From assembly GCA_032690845.1 (NCBI GenBank), contig CM064422.1:434001-498000 (forward strand): a stretch of DNA of 64,000 nucleotides, read 5' to 3'. The stretch is from Eleusine coracana subsp. coracana. Taxonomy: Eukaryota > Streptophyta > Magnoliopsida > Poales > Poaceae. Below the pieces are notes generated by a model. It searched no databases, was not told the origin of the DNA, and worked only from the letters and a program-made list of their open reading frames with translations. Shown piece after piece: positions 1 to 10,979 of this stretch. Position 1 is the first letter of the stretch, and each line of letters begins with the position of its first letter. Made by a program: the position numbers and the translations under genes.

Positions 1-16
1 GGAGATCAGGACGCAC

Positions 17-124
17 CTGGGATGTTAGCGACTTGACGGGATCCCTGCAGGTCGGGGTGTCGCCGCCACCGCCGGCGTCCTCGCGGCCACCATCTTCTTT
101 GACGCAAGCGATGCAGGCCAGCAT
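17..124 (-). CDS. 5' coding exon of an unidentified small plant protein (gene runs off the left edge)
   Basis: Reading the minus strand from the ATG at 124 gives 36 codons starting MLACIACVKEDGG and ending KSLTSQ, followed directly by the splice donor CAG|GTGCGT at position 17. The Cys pair near the N-terminus (CIAC), the Gly/Asp-rich linker and the closing SLTSQ resemble a small family of plant proteins of unknown function that begin with a Cys-containing motif. I recall that family only loosely and give no function. A pyrimidine-rich leader lies upstream (125-235). The rest of the gene lies outside the window, so neither product length nor domains can be judged. A competing longer minus-strand frame over the same bases starts upstream but has no good splice continuation. 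Confidence 0.5.
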
Positions 125-371
125 CTTCTTCTTCTTTTTCTCCGACCTCCCTCTGAGCGCCTCTTCTTCCTGGCTTCTGTTCTTCTAGTATCTGCTCGAT
201 CTTCCTCGATCACTGCTACCTACTCTTCTTCCGGACAGTGCTGCGCGCGCCAGTACTATTCAGTATTCAGTGGGGAGCGTGGTCGAGACGATCAATGCAA
301 GTATGGAGCTATCTATATAGCTATAGCTTGCTTGCTAGAGGAGCACTAGTGCGTTCGTTTACAAATCTGTA

Positions 372-411
<40 letters not shown>

Positions 412-2290
412 ACTATATATATATACACGAGTACTACAATGGTTGATGGATGGCGTGCATGCTTGGGCCTTCAAGTGTCCAGTGGGCTCACCGCTGCTGC
501 TAATGAACTCAGCTATGCCGCTGCTTTATGCTCTTACTACTGTATTACAGAGAGAAGGAGAAAGAGTACTCCTAAGAGAGAGAAGTAGTGGTGGTGGCGA
601 CTGTGAAACTGTTGCGGTAAAAGGAAAGAAGCGGCTGAGATATGACTGACTGATGGCCCCCCTGCCCTGCACTGCGTACGTTTAGGCTGCAGGCTCTTCT
701 TCTGCCTTTCGTTTTCGTGACAGCCACAAGGAACACCAGCCTTTACTTGGCATGCGCTCTCTCTGTCTCTCGTCTCGCTCAGACTCTCATCTCAGATCAT
801 CCAATCCATTTTGATGCGTGCTCCAACGTGGCATAGTAAATATGCGGCGGCGTGCAGTCCAGCACAACAATAGAGCCTGCATGCTCTCTTTCTTTAGCTA
901 GTATCGTCTCTGCTCTGTATATACTGTTACTACCTAGGAGTACACTACTAGTATGTTTCTATAGGTACAGAGCACGCAGAGATGATGCAGCTGCTCCGGT
1001 CGGCCGCTTATGAGCTGCTGCAGTGCGCCGTTGCAGGCCTGCTCTCTGCTTATCTTGTTTCTTTTCTTTTGTCTCGCCCTTCTTTCTTGTTCGTATAATC
1101 TGCAGCTGGCGTTGTTGTTGCATCACCCATCTCCGTCTGATCTGCCTTTACATGTGATGTTTGTATATGTGGATCAATAATCGGAGTGCTCTCGCTGTGG
1201 AAATTAATGCTCTCGAGTGCTCTATATTAGGAGTATATCTCAATGTAAGCTTATTGCTGCGTGCTGGAACAATCAATAATGAATGTTGTTTGACAACAGC
1301 AAGTGACCCGTTCATGATCATGAGCAGCAGGCCGATCGTGCTAATTGCCGCGTGCCACTTGAAATTCGAGGATTAGTAAGGGAGTGCTTGCAAGCATCAT
1401 GACCTCCCCATCGTCAAAACTTTTAGTACTGTAGTTTTTACCACAACTAGCTAAAGAAATGCGTGCCCCGTGTATTTTCGTGGCCGGCTACCATGCATGT
1501 GTGCTTTTGTATCAACCAGATTTCATCATTAATTTATGATTATCGTATCATTTAGTATGATAATTTATACTATACTCCATAAGCATCGATGTGTATAATC
1601 TGATCGAAAAAGTACATATTATGCCTTCTCCTTGATCAAAGTGTATAATCTGATCGAAAAAGGGGACATTTTGTGGTAATTGCGCTTTTTTTTTATAACA
1701 ACAGTATAGTATAGTGAGTAACCATAAGCATGTATGTTTGTGCAAATTTATATTTGAAATATATTATTGTTGTGTAATTTAAAATGATAAACAAGTACTT
1801 AGGAGTATTTTATTTATGCTAATTTTTTCTCATAATGAGTGCTGAGTAATGCATCGAATAATTTATAGGTCCTGCTTATTTCTTGGCTAAATACTGACTG
1901 GTATTATTAAGAAGATATACTATAGAAGATGCTCTAGTAGAATCTGTAGAAGAGATAATCGAGACCATGCATTTGATCATTAACATGTGGGTCTTATGAT
2001 GCATCATACTAGTAGTGCACTATGATTTGCATGCAAAAAAGGGGATGGTCAACTTATTATTCACGCGTGTGCGCTAGCTACCTTTTAGTATTTGCCAATA
2101 GTTTGTTGTTCACATACATATTTCCTCTGTGCATGTGTGGAGTGACTGATTAGGCCTAAGCATAGGCAGCCATCAATTATTCATCAGATGGATGCATGGG
2201 TCCAACACGACGCGCGCGCGTGGCGCATGACTCACATTTGTTTATCCGTTGCTCACATAGTTTTACTAGTAAGTTTTTAAGAAAAACGAT
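125..2290. other. Intergenic/promoter region with CT and TA simple repeats
   Basis: The interval upstream of the left-edge gene contains a CT run followed by a TA run at about 371-431, many short pyrimidine tracts, and short ORFs without family resemblance or splice context. I see no supported gene here. The part next to 124 is presumably the leader and promoter of the minus-strand gene. Confidence 0.5.
371..431. repeat. (CT)n-(TA)n microsatellite
   Basis: About eight CT units run directly into a dozen TA units, then a short interruption and further TA units. It lies about 250-300 bases upstream of the left-edge gene's ATG and is likely to vary in length. Confidence 0.9.
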
Positions 2291-2423
2291 GACTGCTAAG
2301 AGTTTCTCTAAAGATTAGCTCTAAGTTAGCTCCTAAAATTATTTATTGGAGAAAAAAGAGAGAGAGAATTTTGTAAAAAAAAAAGAGAGAGAAGGCAGTT
2401 AGCTCTTTATGAAGAGTCAGTCT

Positions 2424-2632
2424 CTAAGAGCTTCTTTAATGGTAGAGTTAACTAAAAGGTAACAGCTAACTCTTTTAGAGAATAAAAAAAAAGAGTGGGA
2501 TCCATGTTTAATTCTCTCATTTTTCTTAGAGATTACCTCTCAGAAGAGTTACCTGTCATCTCTCTCTTCTTCTTTTTTTAATAACTAATTCTAAGAGGCA
2601 GCTTAGAAGCAACCATTAGAGACGCTCTAAAG
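2424..2632. mobile_element. MITE-like element with imperfect terminal inverted repeats
   Basis: The left end (TCTAAGAGCTTCTTTAATGG) and the reverse complement of the right end (TTTAGAGCGTCTCTAATGG) match closely. The element is about 200 bases long and has no coding capacity, as expected for a miniature inverted-repeat transposable element. A related half-copy with the same AGTTAGCTCT words lies at about 2299-2423, which may be an earlier or nested relative. I could not define a target-site duplication. Confidence 0.55.
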
Positions 2633-3355
2633 CCACTTTTAATAGGAGTTTCATTAGCACTAAATAAGGTGACACATCAACAAAAAAAATGACATGGCAT
2701 TGTAATTAAGATGAAAGAGAGAAAATGGGTTTCATTTAGGATGAAACTTATTTGACACCGTTTCATATACATGAAACTCCATTGAAATCTCCATTGAGAG
2801 TAAATAGTTTCATCCTAATATATTTCAACCAATCTTAGCATAACAATTTATTATTATTACTTACCTATGAAATTATGAGATGAAATTTTACATTGAGAGA
2901 GACAATTTTATTCTTTAAACTAAACATCTAAATCTGATTTGACACTCTAAGAAAGAGTGAAATGAAACCAAGGACTAAGGTTGACCTAAGGCCACTCTCA
3001 GTGGGGGTTTTATAAGCATTAAATAAAATATCACATAAGTAAAAGAGATGACGTGGTGTAGTAATTAATATAAAACTGGACAAATGGGTTTTATAGGGAT
3101 GAAACTTATTTGACACTATTTCATAGGTAGGAAACTCCATTGAAACTCCTATTAAGAATATAAAGTTTCATCCCAACATATTTTGACCAATCTCAATATA
3201 ACAAATAGATGTTAATTTAATGCTATAACTTATATATGAAATCGTGAGATAAAAATATGCATTGCGAGAGACTATTTCATACATCAAACTAAATCTTTAA
3301 ATCTGATATGGTACTCTTGAAAAGTGTAAAATAAAACTATACATTGAGACTGGCC
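2632..3355. mobile_element. Two tandem diverged copies of a ~360-base MITE-like element
   Basis: Copy A (about 2632-2990) and copy B (about 2991-3355) share the same order of landmarks: a GCCACT start, a CATTAG/AGCACTAAATAA block, GATGAAACTTATTTGACAC, GAAACTCCATTGAAA, a TTTCATCC block, and a late AAATCTGAT block. Copy B has recognisable inverted ends (GGCCACTCTCAGTG against GGCCAGTCTCAATG in reverse complement). No ORF of significance is present. Head-to-tail arrangement of two copies is less common than single insertions. Confidence 0.6.
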
Positions 3356-3359
3356 TAAA

Positions 3360-4735
3360 AAAAATAAAAAACACTCCTCATCAACTTTTTATAAAAATTT
3401 GCTACTAACTTTTAACTAGCTCTCTCTTTGAAGAAACTCTGAACTAACCCTTCACTGATTTGAAAGTCAGGGGATGAGGAGAGGAGGTGACGCATATGCA
3501 GAGCCGGACTGGCGGTGCCGACGGCCGACCAATCTCCGCATAGCGTAGCTGCGGTGGAGTACTCGTAGCCACAGTAGTAGGCCAGTAGCAGAACATCGGG
3601 GGAGGCGGGAGGCCCGAGGAGGAAGACAATGGAGGGAGGAAGAACACCTCTGCAGCCGACATAATAATGCTCAGGAATCTCTTCTCTTCTCATCTCCGGC
3701 CGGCCGGCCGGCATAGTAATGTCAGCAGTGTGTCCCTCACTCCCTGAGCAGTGAGCAGTGAGCACCGCACGCACGAATGCCTTGCCCTGCCCCTGCCCCT
3801 GCCCTGCGAGACACACACAGGCATGATACTACTGGCATTGTTGCACGCACGCATCATGCCTCCTTGGGATCCTCAGCTTGCATGCCTCATCGCCATGGCA
3901 GTCTCGGGGACCAGTCGATCACCAGCCGTGGTAATGGTAGGGCCAGCTGATGAGAGAGCAGAGCAAGGCGATCCAAGACACTGCTACCTGCTGTGTTTAT
4001 TTGCTTTGCAGAGCTTATCGCGCGGGGATCGATGAGATTTGATTTCCCACGGCTGCGGCGGCGAGTTTTACTAGTACCATTCAATTTGATCGAGGAACCA
4101 TTAGCAAAACCAGTCACGGCGCGCGTCGTTTGGAACTTTGGAAGGAGGAGAAGAAAGTGTAAAGGATGGCTTGTTTATTCCGAGTCCAGCTTATGTCTGT
4201 CTACTCCGGGTCGATATACATGAGGCGAGGAGCAAGAGATTCCATCGTACTACCATCCTGTCTGTGTTTCCATGGCGCGCGCGCAGGATCTGTCTCGTCC
4301 GTTGAAAGCAACACCACCCTTCATCTGCACGCACCACTTCCAAACAGAAATAAAGGAAAAAGGACAATTAAGCCTTTTTTTTTTCTTTCTCCTTTTGCAG
4401 TAGCATTACACTTTCTACTCTACCCTGTTCATGATTCAAACAAATTTCGTCCCACATTGACCAGCCCTCAAGGAAGTTTGAAAGTTTACAGGACGTATGC
4501 GCGTGCCCAGAATTGAACCCGGATAAGGAGTGTAGTATGTCATTTCCAGCATGGAATCTGCACCTTTCTGCAGTACTAGTATGTTTATATCCAAGTAAAT
4601 AACGAACACGGCAAAATCCAAGCCTGCAGACGAAGCAAATACCGACTCCGGTGAGCCACGTTTCGTGCACTTCCTTGATCGCTTGTGGTGGTGGCCAAGA
4701 AGCCAGAATACTCAACCCCAAAGGATTCCTCTAAA
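3360..4735. other. Intergenic sequence without a supported gene
   Basis: Several overlapping ORFs occur on both strands, but none has family resemblance, consistent splice sites or the sharp GC-rich 5' end seen in the real genes of this window. Short GC-rich stretches (about 3640-3720 and 4250-4300) contain GGCCGG and GCGCGC runs. I see nothing I can annotate. Confidence 0.45.
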
Positions 4736-4736
4736 C

Positions 4737-5395
4737 CAATGCAATTAACAAACTCTTGCTTCAATTTTCTGGGGTACCATTCAACTGTACCAATGAATAC
4801 TTTTTTAGTAAGAAATCAAATGCTAGAGAAATTTTTTCTAATAGATACTCGGATGAAAAAATTCGATACCATAGCACCTGCCACTCCCCTCATTGGATCC
4901 TTATCAAAAGCTCAATTCTATATTGGATTGGGGCATCCTATTAGTAAACCCATTTGGACTAATTTATCAGACTGGAATATTCTGGATCGCTTTGGTCGGA
5001 TATGTAGAAATCTTTTTCATTATCATAGTGGATCTTCGAAAAAATGGACTTTGTATCGACTAAAATATATACTTCGACTTTCATGTACTAGAACTTTAGC
5101 TCGTAAACATAAAAGTAAGGTATGAACATGGAACGATTGAGTTTGGTATTTTTAGAAGAATTTTTTCCGGAAGAAGATCAAATTTTTTCTTTGATGTTCA
5201 CCAAAACAACTAACTTTTCTTTTCACGGATCACACAGTGAGTGTATTTGGTATTTGGATATTATTCGTATTGATGACCTAGTGAATCCTCTTATTCTTAA
5301 TTAATCATTAGACAAAACTAATAAACTAGAAAAGGTTGATATCAAGATCAAATTTTCATATTTTCCATTCTGAAATGTTCTCCTAAATAATAGTT
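4737..5395 (+). pseudogene. matK: Nuclear copy of plastid DNA: 3' part of matK with adjoining trnK intron
   Basis: The frame at 4737-5125 encodes the C-terminal third of the plastid intron maturase MatK, with recognisable blocks FLVRNQML, PLIGSLSKAQF, GHPISKPIW, DRFGRICRNLFHY, SGSSKK, LYRLKYILRLSC and RTLARKHKS. After KHKS the frame breaks at a TGA at about 5124-5126; the continuation (LVFLEEFF, FSLMFTKTT, GSHSECIWYLDIIRI, DLVNPL) is in another frame to the stop at 5302-5304, consistent with loss of about four bases. Sequence resembling the trnK intron downstream of matK continues to about 5395. Only a fragment is present, no tRNA exon is visible, and the open frame is disrupted, so this is a nuclear plastid DNA insertion and not a functional gene. 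Upstream sequence before 4737 does not look plastid-derived. Confidence 0.85.
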
Positions 5396-5664
5396 ATTCG
5401 GGGACTCCCTCATCCTGTTGGGGAGGCCAAGGTACGCAGGGGTACGTGGTCTACTTGTAGCGGATAGAGTTAAGAATGACCTGGATAAACCTGGGTTTTC
5501 GGCACACCTTTTTGAACTTCTCCTCGGTCAGTCACATGGAGAAGTCTTTAGCACTTTGAAATTTAGCACAATTTAGCACTTTGAAATCCATGTTAACCAA
5601 CACTTACTCGGACATGTTTACCGCTACGCTATCATGTCACGTTAATACGACACGCTGACCTAAT

Positions 5665-5719
<55 letters not shown>

Positions 5720-6160
5720 TTAAGCAACAACAATAAAAGGGAGCTTAATTCATTATCATTCTAACTCAAAATGGGCCACAAGTCCACTTACATGCGACAT
5801 CGTCATGAAAGTGCCCGACTTAAAAGCAAAGTGACGACTAATCTTGTTAGGTTGATGATCAATAGTATATGGATGGTCCAACTTGAACACTTTTGGTTGG
5901 AATGGTACTAGTTATTTGTTTGACCTCATCCAGTTGTTGGGACGGGAGTGGGACAAATGCACCATTCAATTTTGGAATGGTATTAGTAATTTGTCTTACT
6001 TTCATAGTATATATACATCCTTATTTTTTTTTAATGGATACATCCTTAAATTTCAAATTTAGTTTTAATGCAACCCAACGTTAGATGAAATTTCGGACAT
6101 CAACGTCCATGTTGCGAGCTAAATTTGTTGTATTTTTTTTTAACAATTATAAGATAATAT
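5396..6160. other. Intergenic sequence with a long (TA)n run
   Basis: No supported gene. A pure TA/AT run occupies about 5666-5717. Nearby sequence is AT-rich with short duplicated phrases (TTTAGCACTTTGAAAT repeated at about 5550-5590, and GGAATGGTA...AGT...TTTG repeated at about 5897-5990). Confidence 0.55.
5666..5717. repeat. (AT)n microsatellite
   Basis: An uninterrupted alternating AT run of about 50 bases lies just downstream of the plastid-derived segment. Confidence 0.9.
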
Positions 6161-6164
6161 AAGA

Positions 6165-6660
6165 GCCAATTTCCTCTATGCCACTAAAAATTTTTGCAGT
6201 TCCTTATGTGTCACTAAAAATTTCAAAATTCCCTCTGTACCATCCACTTAAATTTCTATGTCCTGTATATCATTAGTGATAGTGCTTAACATTTTCCGCT
6301 ATTCGCTAGCTCAAAAAAGATACTTTCTTTACTCTAAAATTTTGAAAATTTGTAAATCTATAGAGTAACACGTGGGGAATATTTTTTATTATTGAAAAAT
6401 ATTTTATTTCTATAACATTTTTGAATTGGAAATTGTTAACATGACAAAGTGTTAAAGTTTAATAACATAAAACATTTTCTATGTTCGCTAATTTTAAAGT
6501 CAAAAAGAAAGAGAATAAAGACATGTGATAATAACAAAAACCTTTTCTTATGTCATTCTCTATCAGCATAAAAATTTACAAAAATTTTAGAGTAAATAAA
6601 TTATAATGGCACAGAAGGAATAGGGAAAATTTTCAGTGGCAAGTAAGAAATTTTCTCATA
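6165..6660. mobile_element. Inverted-repeat (foldback/MITE-like) element, about 500 bases
   Basis: The left arm reads through TTCCTCTATGCCACTAAAAA, CCCTCTGTACCAT and TTTACTCTAAAATTTTG. The reverse complement of the right arm gives ACTTGCCACTGAAAA, CCTTCTGTGCCAT and TTTACTCTAAAATTTTTG in the same order. The centre is AT-rich and has no coding potential. The element abuts another long inverted-repeat element on its right. Confidence 0.6.
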
Positions 6661-6675
6661 ATATAAAGACGGAAG

Positions 6676-7397
6676 AAGTCCTCTTTTGCTCCCTCAACTT
6701 TTATGGTTGACGGCGCACTATTGCCCCCTAAACTCTAAAACCAAGCATCCATGGTCCCTTAACTATTAAAACCGTTTGTTTTACCTTCCTCTCCGGTTTC
6801 AGAGTGGTTTCGGGTGACATCGCTGGTAGGGCCCACATGTCAGGATGCCACGTCAGTGTCATGGGCCCACATGCAGGGCCGGTCCAAACATTTTGGAGGC
6901 CCGATGCGAGATTATGTTGGAGGGCCCTTTTATAATATAATAATTTTTTGATCAAATTTTTAAAAAATATATCATTAATATTTCACCCATACAAGAAATA
7001 AATTAGCCTCAAAATTCATCTTGTTTGTCATTTTATTATTTTAAATTATGTATTTCTAGATCACTTACACAAAACAACAAATCAAGTATGATAAAATCAT
7101 ATGAAATCAAAGTAGGTTGGATACATGCAAAATATACTGACACTTGGGCCTGAAAATTATAATTATTTGATTAATATTTTGTATTTTTTCCTTTTAAATG
7201 CATGCTTAACCAATGTGTTTTATTTTAATTTTTTTAAAAGAAGTGGGTCCCACCAGCCACGTCACCCGAAACCACTCTGAAAATCGGAGAGAGAGCTAAA
7301 ACGAACAGTTTTAATAATTGAGGAACCATGGATACTGGTTTTAGAGTTCAGGGGGCAATAGTGCGCCAACTATAAAAGTTGAGGGAGCAAAAAAGAC
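6676..7397. mobile_element. Foldback element with ~160-190-base terminal inverted repeats, carrying a nested repeat
   Basis: The left arm (about 6676-6840) and right arm (about 7240-7397) are close reverse complements over well over 100 bases. Shared words include TTTGCTCCCTCAACTTTTAT, GCGCACTATTGCCCCCT, ACTCTAAAACCA, ATCCATGGT and AGAGTGGTTTCGGGTGAC. The middle starts with GCAGGGCCGGTCC...TTTTGGAGGCCC at about 6873-6904, a start typical of hAT-like fragments in grass genomes, and becomes AT-rich; it looks like a second element inserted inside the first. No transposase ORF is visible. The element ends about 160 bases upstream of the CPSF73-I start codon. Confidence 0.7.
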
Positions 7398-7479
7398 TTC
7401 TTTGTATACAGACTTGACAAATGGTTTCCGTGGGACGGCCCAATTAGCTAATGGACTGCAAGCAGATTTCCTTCTAAAA

Positions 7480-7488
7480 AAACCCTAA
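7480..7488 (+). promoter_or_regulatory. Telo-box (AAACCCTAA) upstream of CPSF73-I
   Basis: The 9-base word AAACCCTAA lies about 72 bases upstream of the CPSF73-I ATG. This motif is known from promoters and leaders of plant genes for translation, RNA processing and cell growth. Position and word are seen directly; regulatory activity is inferred. Confidence 0.5.
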
Positions 7489-7560
7489 CCCCGCCCGCTT
7501 CCTTCTTCTCTTCTCCCCCAGATTCAGTCAGTCAGAACAGAAACAAGCAAGCACACAGAC

Positions 7561-10414
7561 ATGGCGTCCGTCAGCGCGGCGCCGAGTGGCGCGAAGCGGC
7601 AGGCGGCCTCCGGCGGCCGCGAGGGGGACCGGATGGTTATCACGCCTCTGGGTGCTGGTAACGAGGTCGGCCGTTCCTGCGTCCACATGACCTTCAAAGG
7701 CCGCACCGTCCTCGTAAGCGCCCCTTCCTCCCTCCCTCCCTTCCCCCCCAACCAAACCCTAGCTAAGGATGGTTCTCTCTTCTCTGGCTTGTTGATTCTC
7801 TGTTTCCCCTTTTCGCTGATTGATCCTCTGGTTGATAGTTTGACTGCGGCATCCACCCGGCCTACTCCGGCATGGCGGCGCTGCCCTACTTCGACGAGAT
7901 CGATCCCTCTACCATTGACGTCCTCCTCGTTACCCAGTAATTGCCCTTCTTCTCTCCTTTAGACCGTCTTCTATAACATTTTGATTGCTAATATTTTGCA
8001 AAATTAAATCAATTGCAGCTTTCACTTGGACCACGCCGCCTCACTACCCTACTTCCTGGAAAAGGTAATGTTCAGTGATTCGATCTAACGATGCTGTGGC
8101 ATACTGGCATTTCTGCGGTTCCAATTTAATTTGCTCAGATTTTCCCTCAGTGCTAATTCGGCGCCCAATTTGCTCTGATTTGCAGACCACTTTCAAGGGC
8201 AAGGTGTTTATGACCCATGCCACAAAGGCCATTTACAAGCTGCTTCTTCAGGATTATGTCAAAGTCAGCAAAGTTTCTGTGGACGATATGCTTTATGATG
8301 AGCAGGACATTATTCGTTCTCTGGAAAAAATCGAGGTATCTCCTTACTGTTGGGTTTTCACCTCTCGTATACCCAGTAAATTATCATCAGATCATTTCAT
8401 ATGAATAATAGTTATCGTGGCAATGACATTGGATAGTGACCAATAACCAATTAATAAACAAACTGTAAAAGCCTAACTAGAGTACATGAATTGTGCAAAG
8501 GGGCTGGGAGAGGCATAATGCTTTAAAATGCTGAAGCTGTTATGTAGATTTTTGGTGCTTAATTCGCAGTGAAACTAACTCTAGCACTTATTTCCCCATT
8601 ATCAAAGCTTATGCATTGCAACTCTGGATAGCAAAGAAATCAATTATGACAGTACCAGTAATGGTTACTCTTGAAGCCTATGATATCTTTTGTGCATACT
8701 ACTCAGAATTCTGCTTGTAATGGTTGGAAGACTATTCAGGGCATGCACACGTTGTTAACATTAATTTTTCATGTAGGTTATAGACTTTCACCAAACAATG
8801 GAGGTTAATGGGATACGTTTCTGGTGCTATACTGCTGGCCATGTTCTTGGTGCTGCCATGTTCATGGTGGATATTGCTGGTGTGCGCATCCTTTATACTG
8901 GTGACTACTCCCGTGAAGAAGACCGCCACCTGCGTGCAGCTGAAACTCCGCAGTTCTCCCCTGATATTTGCATTATTGAGTCAACTTATGGTATACAGCA
9001 ACATCAACCGCGTGTTGTACGTGAGAAGCGCTTCACCGAGGTAGTGCACTCAACTGTTGCGCAAGGTGGTCGTGTTCTTATCCCGGCATTTGCTCTTGGC
9101 AGAGCCCAAGAACTGTTACTTATCCTGGATGAGTATTGGGCCAACCACCCAGAGCTCCATAAGATTCCTATCTACTATGCTTCCCCTCTTGCCAAGAGGT
9201 GCATGGCTGTCTACCAGACGTACATTAACTCTATGAATGATAGGATCAAGAACCAATATGCACAATCCAATCCCTTCCACTTCAAGCATATTGAGTCCTT
9301 GAATAGCATAGACAACTTTCATGATGTGGGTCCATCAGTGGTGATGGCAAGTCCAGGTGGTCTTCAGAGTGGTCTCTCCAGGCAGCTTTTCGATAAGTGG
9401 TGCACAGATAAGAAGAATTCTTGTGTTATTCCTGGTTATGTCGTGGAGGGCACCCTGGCAAAGACCATTATCAACGAGCCAAGAGAAGTCACACTAGCCA
9501 ATGGGCTCACTGCTCCTCTTCATATGCAGGTCCACTATATTTCCTTTTCAGCTCACGCTGATTTCCCTCAGACAAGCACCTTTTTGGATGAGCTTCGGCC
9601 ACCCAACATTATTCTTGTACATGGAGAAGCAAATGAGATGTCTAGGCTGAAACAGAGGCTTATTTCTCAGTTTGATGGAACAAACACAAAAGTTGTTTCT
9701 CCCAAGAATTGTCAGTCAGTAGAGATGTATTTCAGCTCAGAGAAAATGGCCAAGACTATTGGCAGGCTGGCTGAACAGGTGCCGGAAGCTGGAGATGCTG
9801 TTAACGGGTTACTTGTAAGGAAGGGGTTCACATATCAGATTATGGCTCCCGAGGATCTCCGAGTGTACACACAACTATCTACCGCTAACATTACTCAACG
9901 CATTGCTGTCCCATATTCTGGTTCTTTTGAAGTCATACGGTACAGATTGAAGCAAATCTATGAGAGCGTGGCGTCGGCAACAGAAGAGTCTGATGTTCCA
10001 GCATTGATCGTGCATGAAAGAGTGACAGTTCGCCTAGAATCAGAAAGCTATGTTACATTGCAATGGTCATCTGACCCCATCAGCGACATGGTGTCTGATT
10101 CTGTTGTGGCTGTGATCTTGAACATAAGTCGTGAAGGCCCAAAAGTTGTTCCTGTTGAAGAAGCAGACAAGACCAAAGAAGAGACTGAAAGGGTAGCACA
10201 AAAGGTAGTGTATGCTCTTATGGCATCACTCTTTGGCGATGTCAAAGTTGGAGAGGAAGGGAAATTTATCATATCGGTTGATGGAGATGTGGCACACTTG
10301 GATGGGCATAGTGGTGATGTTGTATGTGAGAATGTTACACTGAGAGAAAGGATCAAGACTGCATTCCGTCGCATACAGGGTGCCGTGAGACCAATCCCAC
10401 TTTCAGCTTCTTGA
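7561..10414 (+). CDS. CPSF73-I: Cleavage and polyadenylation specificity factor subunit 3-I (CPSF73-I), pre-mRNA 3' endonuclease
   Basis: Five coding exons give a 694-residue protein: 7561-7713, 7839-7936, 8019-8064, 8186-8335 and 8777-10414, all GT-AG with continuous phase. CPSF73 is the metallo-beta-lactamase/beta-CASP endonuclease that cuts pre-mRNA at the poly(A) site in the nuclear CPSF complex. The zinc-binding signature THFHLDH is assembled across the exon 2/exon 3 junction (H84, H86, D88, H89). Further metal and active-site blocks follow: YTAGHVLGA (H171), ILYTGDYS (D192), the beta-CASP block PAFALGRAQE, and the late histidines in YISFSAHADF and LVHGEANEM. The C-terminal third is the CPSF73/100 C-terminal domain. 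Length matches the plant family. The start is the first ATG, in a favourable CAGACATGGCG context. The large last exon carries most of the enzyme. No damage is visible. Confidence 0.96.
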
Positions 10415-10979
10415 TCTATAGGCAGTAGGATTATGCTTAAAACTTGTTTGACATTTGCAAGTTAGCAAGGTCTATCTGCCATTTTGGTGGGTTGTATGTG
10501 CTATGTACCTGTATCTGTCTGCTGTCCTTTCTGAAATGTGATCAGTTGTAACATTGTAGTAGTAATTTTCTAGAGACGATTATTTAGTGCTACGTCGCTT
10601 TCTTCTGTACTTGGGTTACTTGCTCTGTTTTTCTTCCGCATTCCATTACTCTGTTCTCTTGCTTTTTCGTGTGTTTTGTGTCATATATATGGTGCGTTGA
10701 ATTTATGCAACTGGGAGTATCCTCAGAAGGTGTTCACTACTTATATCCATATAATAAATCTTAGATGGTCTACGTTACACGCACAATTACAGTTACAGCC
10801 TATATATTATACAAAGTTGTCAAATACAAGCCTATCAATCATGGTCATCAGTACATAATGTTCATTATGCTTATCTTCCCTCTGGTAATGGAACACGAAC
10901 GACGGACCTATCAACACTGTGCGGTTCCGAAGGCACACACAGTAGAGACGACTCGTCAGGAAACTTTTTGGACGTATGC
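10415..10979. other. Convergent 3' flank between CPSF73-I and the phospholipase gene
   Basis: This AT-rich stretch between two convergent genes holds their presumed 3' untranslated regions. Several TTGTAA/TGTAT-type plant polyadenylation-like words occur at about 10500-10570. No gene is seen. Confidence 0.5.

Noticed and set aside
3412..3816. 134-codon minus-strand ORF
   Set aside because: Low-complexity start (GQGQGQGK), no recognisable domain, no splice partner, and overlapping frames on the other strand look equally plausible; judged chance.
4490..4530. tRNA-like T-arm phrase (CCCAGAATTGAACCCGG)
   Set aside because: No matching acceptor stem, anticodon arm or D-arm could be found at the right spacing, so neither a tRNA gene nor a SINE head can be supported.
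4685..5125. Functional plastid-type maturase gene
   Set aside because: Only the C-terminal third is present, the frame is broken near the end, and flanks are nuclear; it is a fossil fragment.
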